Source: Psychroflexus gondwanensis ACAM 44 (lineage in GTDB: Bacteria; Bacteroidota; Bacteroidia; Flavobacteriales; Flavobacteriaceae). From it: a stretch of DNA of 64,000 nt. Made by a program: the position numbers and the translations under genes. Positions within the stretch are counted from its first letter, which is position 1, and each line of letters begins with the position of its first letter. The notes under the pieces were generated by a model that was given only the letters and a program-made list of their open reading frames with translations, made no database searches and was not told the DNA's origin. The DNA lies in the NCBI RefSeq assembly GCF_000355905.1, contig NZ_APLF01000004.1, positions 348,605 to 412,604 of the forward strand, written 5' to 3'. This document shows, piece by piece, positions 9,307 through 16,980 of the stretch.

Positions 9307-10165
9307 TAGGTTGATCCGGTTCTGATTTAATGGAATCGGGATTGACTTCTCCTCCCTGAAATACCAAACGACGCGGAATTGGAATTTCAATTCCATGATC
9401 ATCTAATGCTTTTTTAACAGCTTCCAACTGCTCCCAATAGGCTGGCCAATATCCATGAGAATTTACCCAAGAACGGGCTGTGATTTTCATATCATATTCA
9501 CCAATTGAATCTAACCAAACGTCGGGCTCGGGTGTTTTTAAAATTTTGGGGTGCTTTTCTAAAGCTTCTAAAATAATTTTTCTGACGTCATCAATATCAG
9601 CGTCGTAGTTAAACTTCAAACTCAAATCTATTCTACGGGTTTCTTCCATCGTACGGTTGTCGACATCACTATTTGCAACATTTCCATTGGGCATAATAAT
9701 AATTCTTCCGTCGAAAGTTTTAATTGTCGTGTAAAGGATATCAATTTTAACAACAAACCCCACATTGGATCTTACACTAATTAAATCTCCTACTTTAAAA
9801 GGTTTGAAGACTAAAATTAAAACTCCACCTGCAAAATTCGATAAACTTCCTTGAAGAGCTAAGCCAATTGCAATTCCTGCTGCGCCAAAAATAGCTAGAA
9901 AGGATGTTGCCTCCACACCTAAAATTGAACCAATAAGTGTAAACAACAATCCATATAATATGAAAAATGATAAGCTCTCTACAAATGTTTTAAGAGATGA
10001 CTCAACTTTGGATTTTCTTAAAATGCGTTTCAAAACACGCATTGTAAATTTAATTGCGAAAACACCAAGCACCAAAGCAACCAGCGCATAAAGAATATTA
10101 GGGCCGATTTGGGTAATGAAGTTTAAAAATCTATTTTTTACCTCTAACCAAAAGTCTTGATTCAT
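9299..10165 (-). CDS. mscS: Small-conductance mechanosensitive channel (MscS family)
   Basis: Membrane channel that opens under hypo-osmotic stress. The 288-residue product has N-terminal hydrophobic helices (about 17-40, 65-85), then the pore-lining helix rich in Ala and Gly (FGAAGIAIGLALQGSLSNFA, about 93-112), followed by the beta domain GGVLILVFKPFKVGDLI and IIIMPNGNVANSDVDNR. This order is the classic MscS core. The 3' end overlaps the aminotransferase gene by eight bases on the opposite strand. Confidence 0.93.
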   Translation of the reverse strand: MNQDFWLEVKNRFLNFITQIGPNILYALVALVLGVFAIKFTMRVLKRILRKSKVESSLKTFVESLSFFILYGLLFTLIGSILGVEATSFLAIFGAAGIAIGLALQGSLSNFAGGVLILVFKPFKVGDLISVRSNVGFVVKIDILYTTIKTFDGRIIIMPNGNVANSDVDNRTMEETRRIDLSLKFNYDADIDDVRKIILEALEKHPKILKTPEPDVWLDSIGEYDMKITARSWVNSHGYWPAYWEQLEAVKKALDDHGIEIPIPRRLVFQGGEVNPDSIKSEPDQPIK

Positions 10166-10490
10166 TACTTTCTATTTTCAAGTAATTTACAAAAACCAAG
10201 TCATCTAATGGAAATTTTTTCTGTTCATCACATCGAATAATTCTGCAATATTTTTTTTCCTAATCGCTATAACAATTCAGGCTACTTTAAGAATGATCTT
10301 TATCACATTTGAAGATTTGTCTTGCACAAATAAAACCATAAAATGAGAGTATCAAAATGAAGCTCTATAATAAGTAGGGTTTAATCTAAGTCATAATACC
10401 GGTTGAAAATAATTCAAGTGTTAAAAAATCAGTGCAATACTCTTAATCGCCGTGACTAAAACCTACAACTTTTATAAATTATAATAAAAA
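10166..10490. other. Intergenic region without recognisable gene
   Basis: This 325-base AT-rich gap between the divergent mscS and the oxidoreductase gene at 10491 must hold both promoters. I see no exact TAnnTTTG box in a convincing position, no RNA gene, no coding remnant and no strong hairpin. Confidence 0.5.
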
Positions 10491-11153
10491 ATGAATACAT
10501 TAGAAATTAAGACCATTGAAAAAATTACTCCTGATGTTCTACAAATCAGGACCAATAAACCTGAAGGCCTTGAGTTTAAACCGGGGCAAGCTACAGAACT
10601 TTTTATAAAAAAAGAGAATTGGGAAGAGCAAGGTAGACCTTTTACCTTTACGAGTCTACCAGATGATTCTGATCTCGAATTTGTCATTAAAACCTATACA
10701 AGTCACGACGGAGTCACGGATAAACTACTCGACTTAAAGGTGGGTGACGAATTATTACAAAATGAAATCTTTGGGAATATTTACTTTAGAGGTGAAGGGA
10801 CTTTTATTGCAGGTGGAGCAGGACTCACACCTCTTATCGCTATTCTAAGAGACCGCCAGCGAAATGGTGGTAATGAAACCAACAAATTGATTTTCGCAAA
10901 CAAAACCAGCAAAGACATCATCTTAAAAGACGAGCTTAGAGAGATGCTCAGCGATCGGTTTATCAACATTTTATCGGATGAAAAAACAGAGGAGTTTGCA
11001 TATGGGCATATCGATGAAAGTTTCCTGAAACAACATATTATCAATTTAAACCAGAAATTCTATGTATGTGGTCCAGATCCTATGATTGAAAGTGTTGTGA
11101 GCGATTTGAAAGCGCTTGGTGTTGAAGATGAAAACATTATAATAGAAGGATAA
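10491..11153 (+). CDS. FAD-binding oxidoreductase, flavodoxin/ferredoxin reductase type
   Basis: Small (220-residue) ferredoxin-NADP+ reductase-fold protein. The FAD-binding motif is GRPFTFTSLPDD (about 49-60) and the nicotinamide-binding site is AGGAGLTPLIAILRDRQ (about 107-123). The C-terminal CGPDPMIESVV is typical of the NAD(P) domain. It lacks any fused [2Fe-2S] or flavodoxin domain, so it must pass electrons to a separate partner. The partner is unknown. It is monocistronic with a terminator behind it. Confidence 0.8.
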   Translation: MNTLEIKTIEKITPDVLQIRTNKPEGLEFKPGQATELFIKKENWEEQGRPFTFTSLPDDSDLEFVIKTYTSHDGVTDKLLDLKVGDELLQNEIFGNIYFRGEGTFIAGGAGLTPLIAILRDRQRNGGNETNKLIFANKTSKDIILKDELREMLSDRFINILSDEKTEEFAYGHIDESFLKQHIINLNQKFYVCGPDPMIESVVSDLKALGVEDENIIIEG

Positions 11154-11169
11154 TCCAAAAGCATTGTTT

Positions 11170-11208
11170 AAAAGTAATACCCTGTGGTAATCCTAGGGTA
11201 TTACTTTT
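11170..11208. terminator. Bidirectional terminator between oxidoreductase and E1 genes
   Basis: A perfect 14-bp stem, AAAAGTAATACCCT / AGGGTATTACTTTT, with an 11-base loop. The A and T runs on both sides make it usable from both strands. It lies between the convergent ends of the genes at 11153 and 11222. Confidence 0.85.
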
Positions 11209-11221
11209 TATATGAGAAAAA

Positions 11222-13282
11222 TTAATAGCTTAAAAGTTCCTGTATTTTAACTTTCACTTTTTCTGTACTCGGAATCATAGTTTGTTCTAAAGTTGAATTC
11301 AGCGGAATAGCGGGCATGTTTTCAGACCCAATCGTCATCACAGGTGCATCCAGATACTGAAAACACTGTTCTTGAATTTTACCGCTTAAGGCTCTGGCAA
11401 AAGTGTTGTCTGAAGGTTCTTCAGTGACTACCAAACACTTCTTACATTTTTTGACAGACTTCATAATCGCTTCTTCATCTAGAGGATGGAGTGTTCTTAA
11501 ATCTACAATTTCAATTTTGTCCTGAAGGCCAAGTTCCTGAGAGGCATTCATCGCCCAGTGAACTCCCATTCCATAAGTGATAATGCTCATAGTCTCATCA
11601 TCATCTTGAGGCCAAATTTCCTGAAGCACCCAAGCTTTTCCAAAAGGCAAGACGTAATCTTCTGCAGGCTCTATGCTTGTAGCTCCTTTAGTGCCAGGCA
11701 CCTTACTCCAGTAGAGACCTTTATGCTCGAAAATAACTACAGGATTTGGATCATGATAAGCTGCTTTCATCAACCCTTTTAGGTCTGCACCATTGCTTGG
11801 ATAAGCAATTTTTAATCCACGGATGTTGGTGATTACACTTTCAACGGAAGATGAATGATAAGGCCCTCCGCTACCATAAGCACCAATTGGCACTCGGAGA
11901 ATCATAGAAACAGGCCACTTTCCGTTAGAAAGATAGCAACTGCGACTCACCTCAGTAAATAATTGATTTAACCCTGGCCAGATGTAATCTGCAAATTGAA
12001 CTTCTACAATAGGTTTTAAACCAACCGCAGACATGCCTACTGTAGAACCGACAATAAAAGCCTCTTGTATTGCCGTATTGAAGACGCGATGATCTCCGAA
12101 TTTTTGTGCTAAAGTGGCGGCTTCACGAAAGACTCCTCCTAGCCTACCCCCAACATCTTGTCCATAAAGTAAGCATTCAGGATGTTGGTTCATAAGTTCT
12201 TCAATAGCAAACAAAGCACAATCTACCATAACCACTTTTTCTGCACCTTCTGGAGAGCGATTGCCCTTTTCTTCAGTAATGGGTGTCGGCGCAAAATCGT
12301 GGGTAAATAAATCCTCTGGCTTGGGATCTTCCGCTTGCAGAGCCTCTTGATATTCTTTAGCAACAATAGCTTTAGCTGCTTGTTCAATAGCGTCTAGCTC
12401 ACCTTCAGTAAACCCATTTTCTAGGAGTTGCTTTTTTAGTTTTGGATAGGGATCTCTCTTTTTAGATTCTTCCAAGTCGTCTCTATAAAATTCCATTCTC
12501 ACCCCTGAAGTATGGTGATTAAGTAAAGGACATTTCGCATGGACTAAGAACGGTCTTCGCTCTTCCCTTACGGTGTTAAGCACTTTTTCAAATTCGGTAT
12601 AAGACTCTATAAAATCCGTGCCATCAATACTAATAGCTTCGAGTCCATGAAATCCTTTAGCGTATTCAAAAGCATCTTGAGCTCTAGTTTCTTCAGCATT
12701 CGCTGAAATATCCCATCCATTATCTTGCACTAAATAAATGATAGGCAGCTGCTTAAGAGCAGCCATTTGAAAAGCCTCTGCTATTTCGCCTTCGGTGACC
12801 GAAGCATCTCCCAAAGAACAGACAACCACTGGCGATTTTGAATTTTGAGTATCGAACTTTGAATCTTTGTGTTCTTTATACCAAAACCCCATAGCGGCAC
12901 CAGTCGCGGGAATCGCTTGCATCCCTGTTGCCGAACTTTGATGTGGAATTTTAGGCTTATCTGCATCGTTTAAACTAGGATGAGAATAATAGGTCCGTCC
13001 TGCCGAAAAGGGATCATCTTTTTTGGCTAAAAGCTGTAACATCAAATCTTTTGGCTGCATACCAATGGCCAATAAAATGGAATCGTCGCGATAGTATGGG
13101 TATACATAATCTTGAGGCTGCAATTGCATCCCTACAGCAGTTTGAATCACTTCATGACCACGAGAAGTAGCATGTACATATTTGGAAACCACTTTAAAGT
13201 TCTCTTCGTATAATTCTGTCAAGGCTTTTGCCGTGACTAAATTGGTGAAGGCTTTTTTGAATATATCTCTTTTTAATTTCAT
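11222..13282 (-). CDS. 2-oxoacid dehydrogenase E1, fused alpha and beta subunits
   Basis: Thiamine-diphosphate-dependent decarboxylase component of a branched-chain-type 2-oxoacid dehydrogenase complex. Residues 1 to about 330 are the alpha part with the ThDP motif GDASVTEG (158-165) ending in QDNGW (186-190). Residues about 350-686 are the beta part (YGQDVGGRLGGVFREA, QFADYIWPGLNQL, YGSGGPYHSSS). Fused alpha/beta E1 is common in Bacteroidota. The gene is last in the paa-linked unit, after E2. BCKDH enzymes can take aromatic 2-oxoacids. Because this one sits in a phenylacetyl-CoA locus without a visible paaK, I infer phenylpyruvate as a candidate substrate, with isovalerate-type oxoacids as the alternative. 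Confidence 0.88.
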   Translation of the reverse strand: MKLKRDIFKKAFTNLVTAKALTELYEENFKVVSKYVHATSRGHEVIQTAVGMQLQPQDYVYPYYRDDSILLAIGMQPKDLMLQLLAKKDDPFSAGRTYYSHPSLNDADKPKIPHQSSATGMQAIPATGAAMGFWYKEHKDSKFDTQNSKSPVVVCSLGDASVTEGEIAEAFQMAALKQLPIIYLVQDNGWDISANAEETRAQDAFEYAKGFHGLEAISIDGTDFIESYTEFEKVLNTVREERRPFLVHAKCPLLNHHTSGVRMEFYRDDLEESKKRDPYPKLKKQLLENGFTEGELDAIEQAAKAIVAKEYQEALQAEDPKPEDLFTHDFAPTPITEEKGNRSPEGAEKVVMVDCALFAIEELMNQHPECLLYGQDVGGRLGGVFREAATLAQKFGDHRVFNTAIQEAFIVGSTVGMSAVGLKPIVEVQFADYIWPGLNQLFTEVSRSCYLSNGKWPVSMILRVPIGAYGSGGPYHSSSVESVITNIRGLKIAYPSNGADLKGLMKAAYHDPNPVVIFEHKGLYWSKVPGTKGATSIEPAEDYVLPFGKAWVLQEIWPQDDDETMSIITYGMGVHWAMNASQELGLQDKIEIVDLRTLHPLDEEAIMKSVKKCKKCLVVTEEPSDNTFARALSGKIQEQCFQYLDAPVMTIGSENMPAIPLNSTLEQTMIPSTEKVKVKIQELLSY

Positions 13283-13284
13283 CG

Positions 13285-13686
13285 TAAGAATTTTTAATTA
13301 TAAATTTTTAATCTATAATTTAGATTTTGTTGTCTTAATAATTGAAGTCAATAAACGAACTATTTCTTCACAATCTTCAAGGTGAGTTTTCAAATCAATA
13401 ACAACCAATTTGCTTTTATCTAAAAGCTGAAGCCAGTAGAGAGTTTCTCTAGCTTCTTTAGATGAAATTGATAATTTGTGAATAAAATCACTAAGACTTT
13501 GAGCTGCTTCTGACTCAGCTATATTAGCCCCAATACTTGTTCCACATCGTAGAATCTGCTTTGAAATTATAAATTCCTTCTGATCTTGCATTGTTCTGAA
13601 GAGCAGAATAATTTTCAAAGAGAAATCAAAGCTTTTATCTTTTACTATATTTTTTTTCATTAAAAATTTTTAATTCAAAATTCTTA
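13285..13686. repeat. Inverted repeats bounding four-helix-bundle cassette 1
   Basis: The 28 bases at 13285-13312 and the 28 bases at 13659-13686 are inverted copies with 26 of 28 positions matching. They enclose the four-helix-bundle gene between the E1 start codon (13282) and the E2 stop (13694). The arms are AT-rich, so part of the match could be compositional. In a transcript they would pair and loop out the whole small gene. Confidence 0.65.
13313..13660 (-). CDS. Four-helix bundle protein (S23/IVS family)
   Basis: This 115-residue protein has the family pattern of the 23S-rRNA intervening-sequence protein: ISKQILRCGTSIGANIAESE (about 52-71), then LSISSKEARETLYWLQLLDK and the C-terminal ECEEIV-like helix CEEIVRLLTSIIKTTKS. 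Such proteins form small helical bundles of unknown or RNA-associated function. It sits between the E2 and E1 genes in the same orientation and is enclosed by inverted repeats, so it looks like an insertion into the operon. It has no evident link to 2-oxoacid metabolism. Confidence 0.85.
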   Translation of the reverse strand: MKKNIVKDKSFDFSLKIILLFRTMQDQKEFIISKQILRCGTSIGANIAESEAAQSLSDFIHKLSISSKEARETLYWLQLLDKSKLVVIDLKTHLEDCEEIVRLLTSIIKTTKSKL

Positions 13687-13693
13687 ATTAATA

Positions 13694-15022
13694 TTAAGTA
13701 TCTCTTTTTTCTTCAAGATAATCTGCAATTCGTCTTAAGAAGCTACCAGCTAAAAATCCATCTACTATTCTATGATCAAACGATAAGGACAAATACATCA
13801 TCTGCCTGATTTCAATTTTATCACCATCCTCATACTCTATCACTTCGGCTCTCTTTTTGATAATACCTGTCGCTAAAATCGCTGCTTCAGGCTGATTGAT
13901 AATTGGAGTTCCCATCAAGCTTCCAAAGGTCCCTACATTAGAAATAGTGAAGGTACTGCCTTTAGTTTCTTCACTGGTCAACTTATTATCTCTTGCTTTC
14001 CTAGCTAGTGCATTCACGTTTTTCGCCAAGGCTTCTAAATCTTTTTGATCTGAATGTCTAACTACCGGTACTATTAGATTACCACTTGGTAAAGCCGTGG
14101 CCATCCCGATATGAATATCATCTTTCACTATGATGTTTTTACCGTCTAGTGAAGAATTAATCATGGGAAAGTCCTGAATAGCTTTAGTGACGGCCTGAAT
14201 AAATAAGGGCGTAAAGGTTAATTTTTCTCCAGTTTTCTTTTGGAATTCTTTTTTATTGGCATTCCTCCAGTGAACCAAATTAGTCATATCTGCTTCCACA
14301 TAAGCGGTAACATGAGGAGAAGTATGCTTTGAATAGACCATGTGGTCTGCTATCATTTGACGCATGCGATCCATCTCCACAAGCTTGCCTTCTCCTTTAT
14401 CAAATTTTAAGTCGGGAACTTGAAATCCAGAAGACTTTTCGACTTGGGTTTGAGCGAATTGGGCCGGACGGCCTTCCTCGATATATTTAAAAACATCGGA
14501 CTTCTGAAGTCGATCCTTCTTCCCTGATGCTGGAATGCGGGCTAACTCCTCATAGCTGATATGATGCTCTTTTGCAATTTTTTCAACCAAAGGAGAATAA
14601 AAGTGATTCCCTCTAGAACTGGGCATCCAAGGTTGGCTTTCAGTAGGAGGTTGAGTTTTAGGTGTTTTTGAAGCAGGCTTTGGTGGTGAAGGTTTAGTTG
14701 GCTTTTTGGCAGTAGAATTATCTTGACTTTTTGTCTTTTCTTCAGTAGATTTACCACTTGTTTCTGAAACGCTGGTTTCTTCTAAAACAGCGATCACCTC
14801 ACCAATTTTGACAATATCATTAGCTCCGTATTTGGTTTCCACTAGGGTTCCAGAAAATGGAGCTGGAACTTCATTATCTACCTTATCTGTCCCCACTTCT
14901 ACTAAAATATCTCCTTCTTGAAAGCTTTCCCCTTCACTAACTATCCAATTTAAAATTGTCCCTTCAGTAATGCTTTCTCCCATTTTAGGAAGTTTGAATT
15001 CTGTTTTTCCTTTGCTACTCAT
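13694..15022 (-). CDS. 2-oxoacid dehydrogenase E2, dihydrolipoamide acyltransferase
   Basis: Core component that transfers the acyl group from E1 to CoA. The 442-residue product has an N-terminal lipoyl domain with the lipoylated lysine K47 in EVGTDKVDNEVPAP, a long Pro/Thr/Lys linker (about 90-130), a peripheral-subunit-binding domain (YSPLVEKIAKEHHISYEELA, about 142-161) and the catalytic domain ending in FDHRIVDG (H417). Together with the E1 gene downstream it forms the specific part of a BCKDH-type complex. The shared E3 gene is not in the window. It belongs to the minus-strand unit that starts at 16864. Confidence 0.92.
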   Translation of the reverse strand: MSSKGKTEFKLPKMGESITEGTILNWIVSEGESFQEGDILVEVGTDKVDNEVPAPFSGTLVETKYGANDIVKIGEVIAVLEETSVSETSGKSTEEKTKSQDNSTAKKPTKPSPPKPASKTPKTQPPTESQPWMPSSRGNHFYSPLVEKIAKEHHISYEELARIPASGKKDRLQKSDVFKYIEEGRPAQFAQTQVEKSSGFQVPDLKFDKGEGKLVEMDRMRQMIADHMVYSKHTSPHVTAYVEADMTNLVHWRNANKKEFQKKTGEKLTFTPLFIQAVTKAIQDFPMINSSLDGKNIIVKDDIHIGMATALPSGNLIVPVVRHSDQKDLEALAKNVNALARKARDNKLTSEETKGSTFTISNVGTFGSLMGTPIINQPEAAILATGIIKKRAEVIEYEDGDKIEIRQMMYLSLSFDHRIVDGFLAGSFLRRIADYLEEKRDT

Positions 15023-15075
15023 AATCCTTTTTGTGTAGAACTGAATTTTACCAATTCAAGGTCTATTAATTCATG

Positions 15076-15675
15076 TTAATCTTTCTTCCGGAATTCCTCA
15101 AGCGTCTTGTAGAAATTCTCTTGTTTTGGACGGTGTTCGGGAATCTCTCTAAGGGGTTCCACTTCTTCTAAACTTTCATGACAGTCTGCAGGCAAACGTT
15201 GGTATAATCTGGTTCCTGCGGATTTCCATGCGATCATGTCTTCTGAGACTTCTTTTATGATCTTTGCAGGATTTCCAACCACCAAACTGCGTTTAGGAAA
15301 CTTAGATTCTGCTTTTACAAATGCCAAAGCTCCAACGATGCACTCCTCACCAATTTCAGCATCATCCATAATTACAGCATTCATACCAATCATACAGTTT
15401 TCTCCTAAATTTGCTCCATGGATAATCGCACCATGACCTACATGTGCTCCTTTTTTTAAGGTAATGCGTTTACCTGGAAACATGTGGACCGTACAATTTT
15501 CCTGAACATTAACCCCATCCTCTAGAATAATTTCGCCCCAATCTCCACGAATAGCAGCACCTGGACCAATATAACAGTCTTTTCCTATAATCACATTACC
15601 AGTGACTGCGGCCAAGGGATGTACGAAACTCGATTCGTGAACAACAGGGATATGGTTTTTGAATTTGTAGATCAT
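15076..15675 (-). CDS. paaY: PaaY-type hexapeptide-repeat thioesterase (gamma carbonic anhydrase fold)
   Basis: The 199-residue product carries left-handed beta-helix hexapeptide repeats (VIIGKDCYIGPGAAIRGDWG, VQENCTVHMFPG, AHVGHGAIIHGANLGENCMI) and a C-terminal helical tail with YKTLEEFRKK. The histidines in TVHMFPG, HVGHGAI and IIHGAN match the metal-binding set of gamma carbonic anhydrases. Its place beside the enoyl-CoA hydratase gene and paaZ supports PaaY, which in known paa pathways hydrolyses the dead-end CoA thioester formed from the ring-opened intermediate. A plain carbonic-anhydrase-like protein is the alternative. Confidence 0.85.
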   Translation of the reverse strand: MIYKFKNHIPVVHESSFVHPLAAVTGNVIIGKDCYIGPGAAIRGDWGEIILEDGVNVQENCTVHMFPGKRITLKKGAHVGHGAIIHGANLGENCMIGMNAVIMDDAEIGEECIVGALAFVKAESKFPKRSLVVGNPAKIIKEVSEDMIAWKSAGTRLYQRLPADCHESLEEVEPLREIPEHRPKQENFYKTLEEFRKKD

Positions 15676-15692
15676 AATTAGTTAATTAGAGG

Positions 15693-16101
15693 TGAGAGGT
15701 GAGTCAATATAGATTCATTATTTATTTCTAAGGTGTTTTATTAAAGCTGAAATCATTTTAGATATTTCAGTAATTTTTTTCCTATTTTCTTCATCTACCT
15801 CGAAGCTTATATAATTTCGAAGTTTTGCTTTAGTTGATGCTGCAACACATTCATGACAGCTATTCCACGCCATTTTCAAGTATCTTCCAAAATTAGCATC
15901 AGAACTGGCCGAGCCTTCTGCAATATTCAAGGCTATAGAATCTGCTGCTCGGATGAATTGAGAAGCTAATTTATATGTTTCATGACTTGGGAAATTTTCT
16001 ATCTGATGATTTACTTGCTCACCAAAATCAATGGCTTTTTGATAAACTTTTAAATCTTCAAACTTAAAATGATAGTTACTTTCCATATTACTCACCTCTC
16101 A
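15693..16101. repeat. Inverted repeats bounding four-helix-bundle cassette 2
   Basis: TGAGAGGTGAGT at 15693-15704 and ACTCACCTCTCA at 16090-16101 are perfect inverted copies. The match continues inward through AATAT after one unpaired base. They enclose the four-helix-bundle gene that lies between the enoyl-CoA hydratase gene and paaY. These arms are not AT-only, which makes chance less likely than for cassette 1. Confidence 0.65.
15718..16095 (-). CDS. Four-helix bundle protein (S23/IVS family)
   Basis: The 125-residue protein begins with FKFEDLKVYQKAIDFGEQV and contains YKLASQFIRAADSIALNIAE (about 41-60) and GRYLKMAWNSCHECVAAS, the standard blocks of the TIGR02436-type four-helix bundle family. 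It is more typical of the family than the copy at 13313 and only distantly similar to it, so the copies in this locus did not all arise from one recent duplication. It is inserted between the enoyl-CoA hydratase gene and paaY in operon orientation. Its function is unknown. Confidence 0.88.
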   Translation of the reverse strand: MSNMESNYHFKFEDLKVYQKAIDFGEQVNHQIENFPSHETYKLASQFIRAADSIALNIAEGSASSDANFGRYLKMAWNSCHECVAASTKAKLRNYISFEVDEENRKKITEISKMISALIKHLRNK

Positions 16102-16111
16102 TAACTCCTCT

Positions 16112-16864
16112 CTATTCAAACCTCTTCAACTTCTCCTTAGTAAACGAACTCAACACCAGCTTACCGCTTATTTTAGCACGTTCTAGAAGAAGTTCATCCC
16201 AATCTTCAGTCCCTCGCCAAAACATTTGCTTCATATGTTTTACCGCCTCTGGATTATATTCACACACGTTTTTAGCAAACTCTTCTACAGCGAGATCCAA
16301 CTCTTCAGTAGTATCAAAAACCTTTGCAAATAATCCTTTTTGATTTGCCCATTCTGCTGAATAAAAGGTATTGGCATCGATAGCTATTTGTGACATTCCA
16401 CTTACGCCCAGTTTGCGTTCTACAGCAGGTCCAACGACAAAAGGCCCAATGCCTAAATTTAATTCACTGAGTTTAATTGCTGAATATTGCGTGGCCATGC
16501 AGTAATCCATAGCAGAGGCTAATCCAACTCCACCGCCAACAGTTTTTCCTTGCACGCGACCAATGATAAATTTTGGGCATTTCCTCATCGCATTGATCAC
16601 ATTGGCAAATCCACTAAAAAAGGTTTCGCCTGTCGCTTCATCATTAATGGAAATCAGCTCTTTAAAGCTTGCTCCAGCACAAAAGGTACGATTTCCTCCA
16701 GATTTTAAAATGATTACTAAAACCTCATCGTCTTTGCCTGCGTCTGTGATGGTACTTGCCAGTTCTGCCAAGATATCACTAGGCAAAGAATTATGAGCTG
16801 GATGAAAAAATTCAATAGTTGCAATTTTGTCCTTAATATCTTTTTTTACGTATGGTTTGGTCAT
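16112..16864 (-). CDS. Enoyl-CoA hydratase/isomerase family protein, probable PaaF
   Basis: Crotonase-fold protein of 250 residues. FCAGASFKEL (about 61-70) and the oxyanion-hole segment GRVQGKTVGGGVGLASAMDY (about 101-120) are present. The catalytic glutamate region reads KLSELNLGIGP. Given its neighbours paaZ and paaY it probably hydrates 2,3-dehydroadipyl-CoA (the PaaF step), but methylglutaconyl-CoA hydratase of leucine breakdown is a real alternative, especially next to a BCKDH-type E1/E2. It is the first gene after a TetR-like operator and begins a separate transcript. Confidence 0.8.
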   Translation of the reverse strand: MTKPYVKKDIKDKIATIEFFHPAHNSLPSDILAELASTITDAGKDDEVLVIILKSGGNRTFCAGASFKELISINDEATGETFFSGFANVINAMRKCPKFIIGRVQGKTVGGGVGLASAMDYCMATQYSAIKLSELNLGIGPFVVGPAVERKLGVSGMSQIAIDANTFYSAEWANQKGLFAKVFDTTEELDLAVEEFAKNVCEYNPEAVKHMKQMFWRGTEDWDELLLERAKISGKLVLSSFTKEKLKRFE

Positions 16865-16901
16865 GTTTTTCTGTATTTCTCAATCGTTTTCGAATGCTTT
16901 T

Positions 16902-16922
16902 CAAAACTAATGATTGTTAGTC
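16902..16922 (-). promoter_or_regulatory. Operator overlapping -7 box before the enoyl-CoA hydratase gene
   Basis: The minus strand carries TAGTTTTG (TAnnTTTG) at 16902-16909. It overlaps an imperfect palindrome at 16905-16922 whose plus-strand core is ACTAATGATTGTTAGT. Fourteen of the 18 bases at the same register before paaE are a closely matching palindrome. The -7 box lies 38 bases before the ATG at 16864. The layout is that of a repressor site of TetR type. Confidence 0.7.
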
Positions 16923-16980
16923 TGATAAACAATTGGATTAACATTTAGCTAGATCATTTAAAGTAAGTAAATCTGCTTTT

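Noticed and set aside
10200..10480. Possible small gene or riboswitch in the mscS-oxidoreductase gap
   Set aside because: No frame with protein-like composition and no conserved aptamer-like structure was visible.
12781..12966. Minus-strand frame inside the E1 gene
   Set aside because: Shadow of the E1 reading frame, which carries the conserved ThDP motif.
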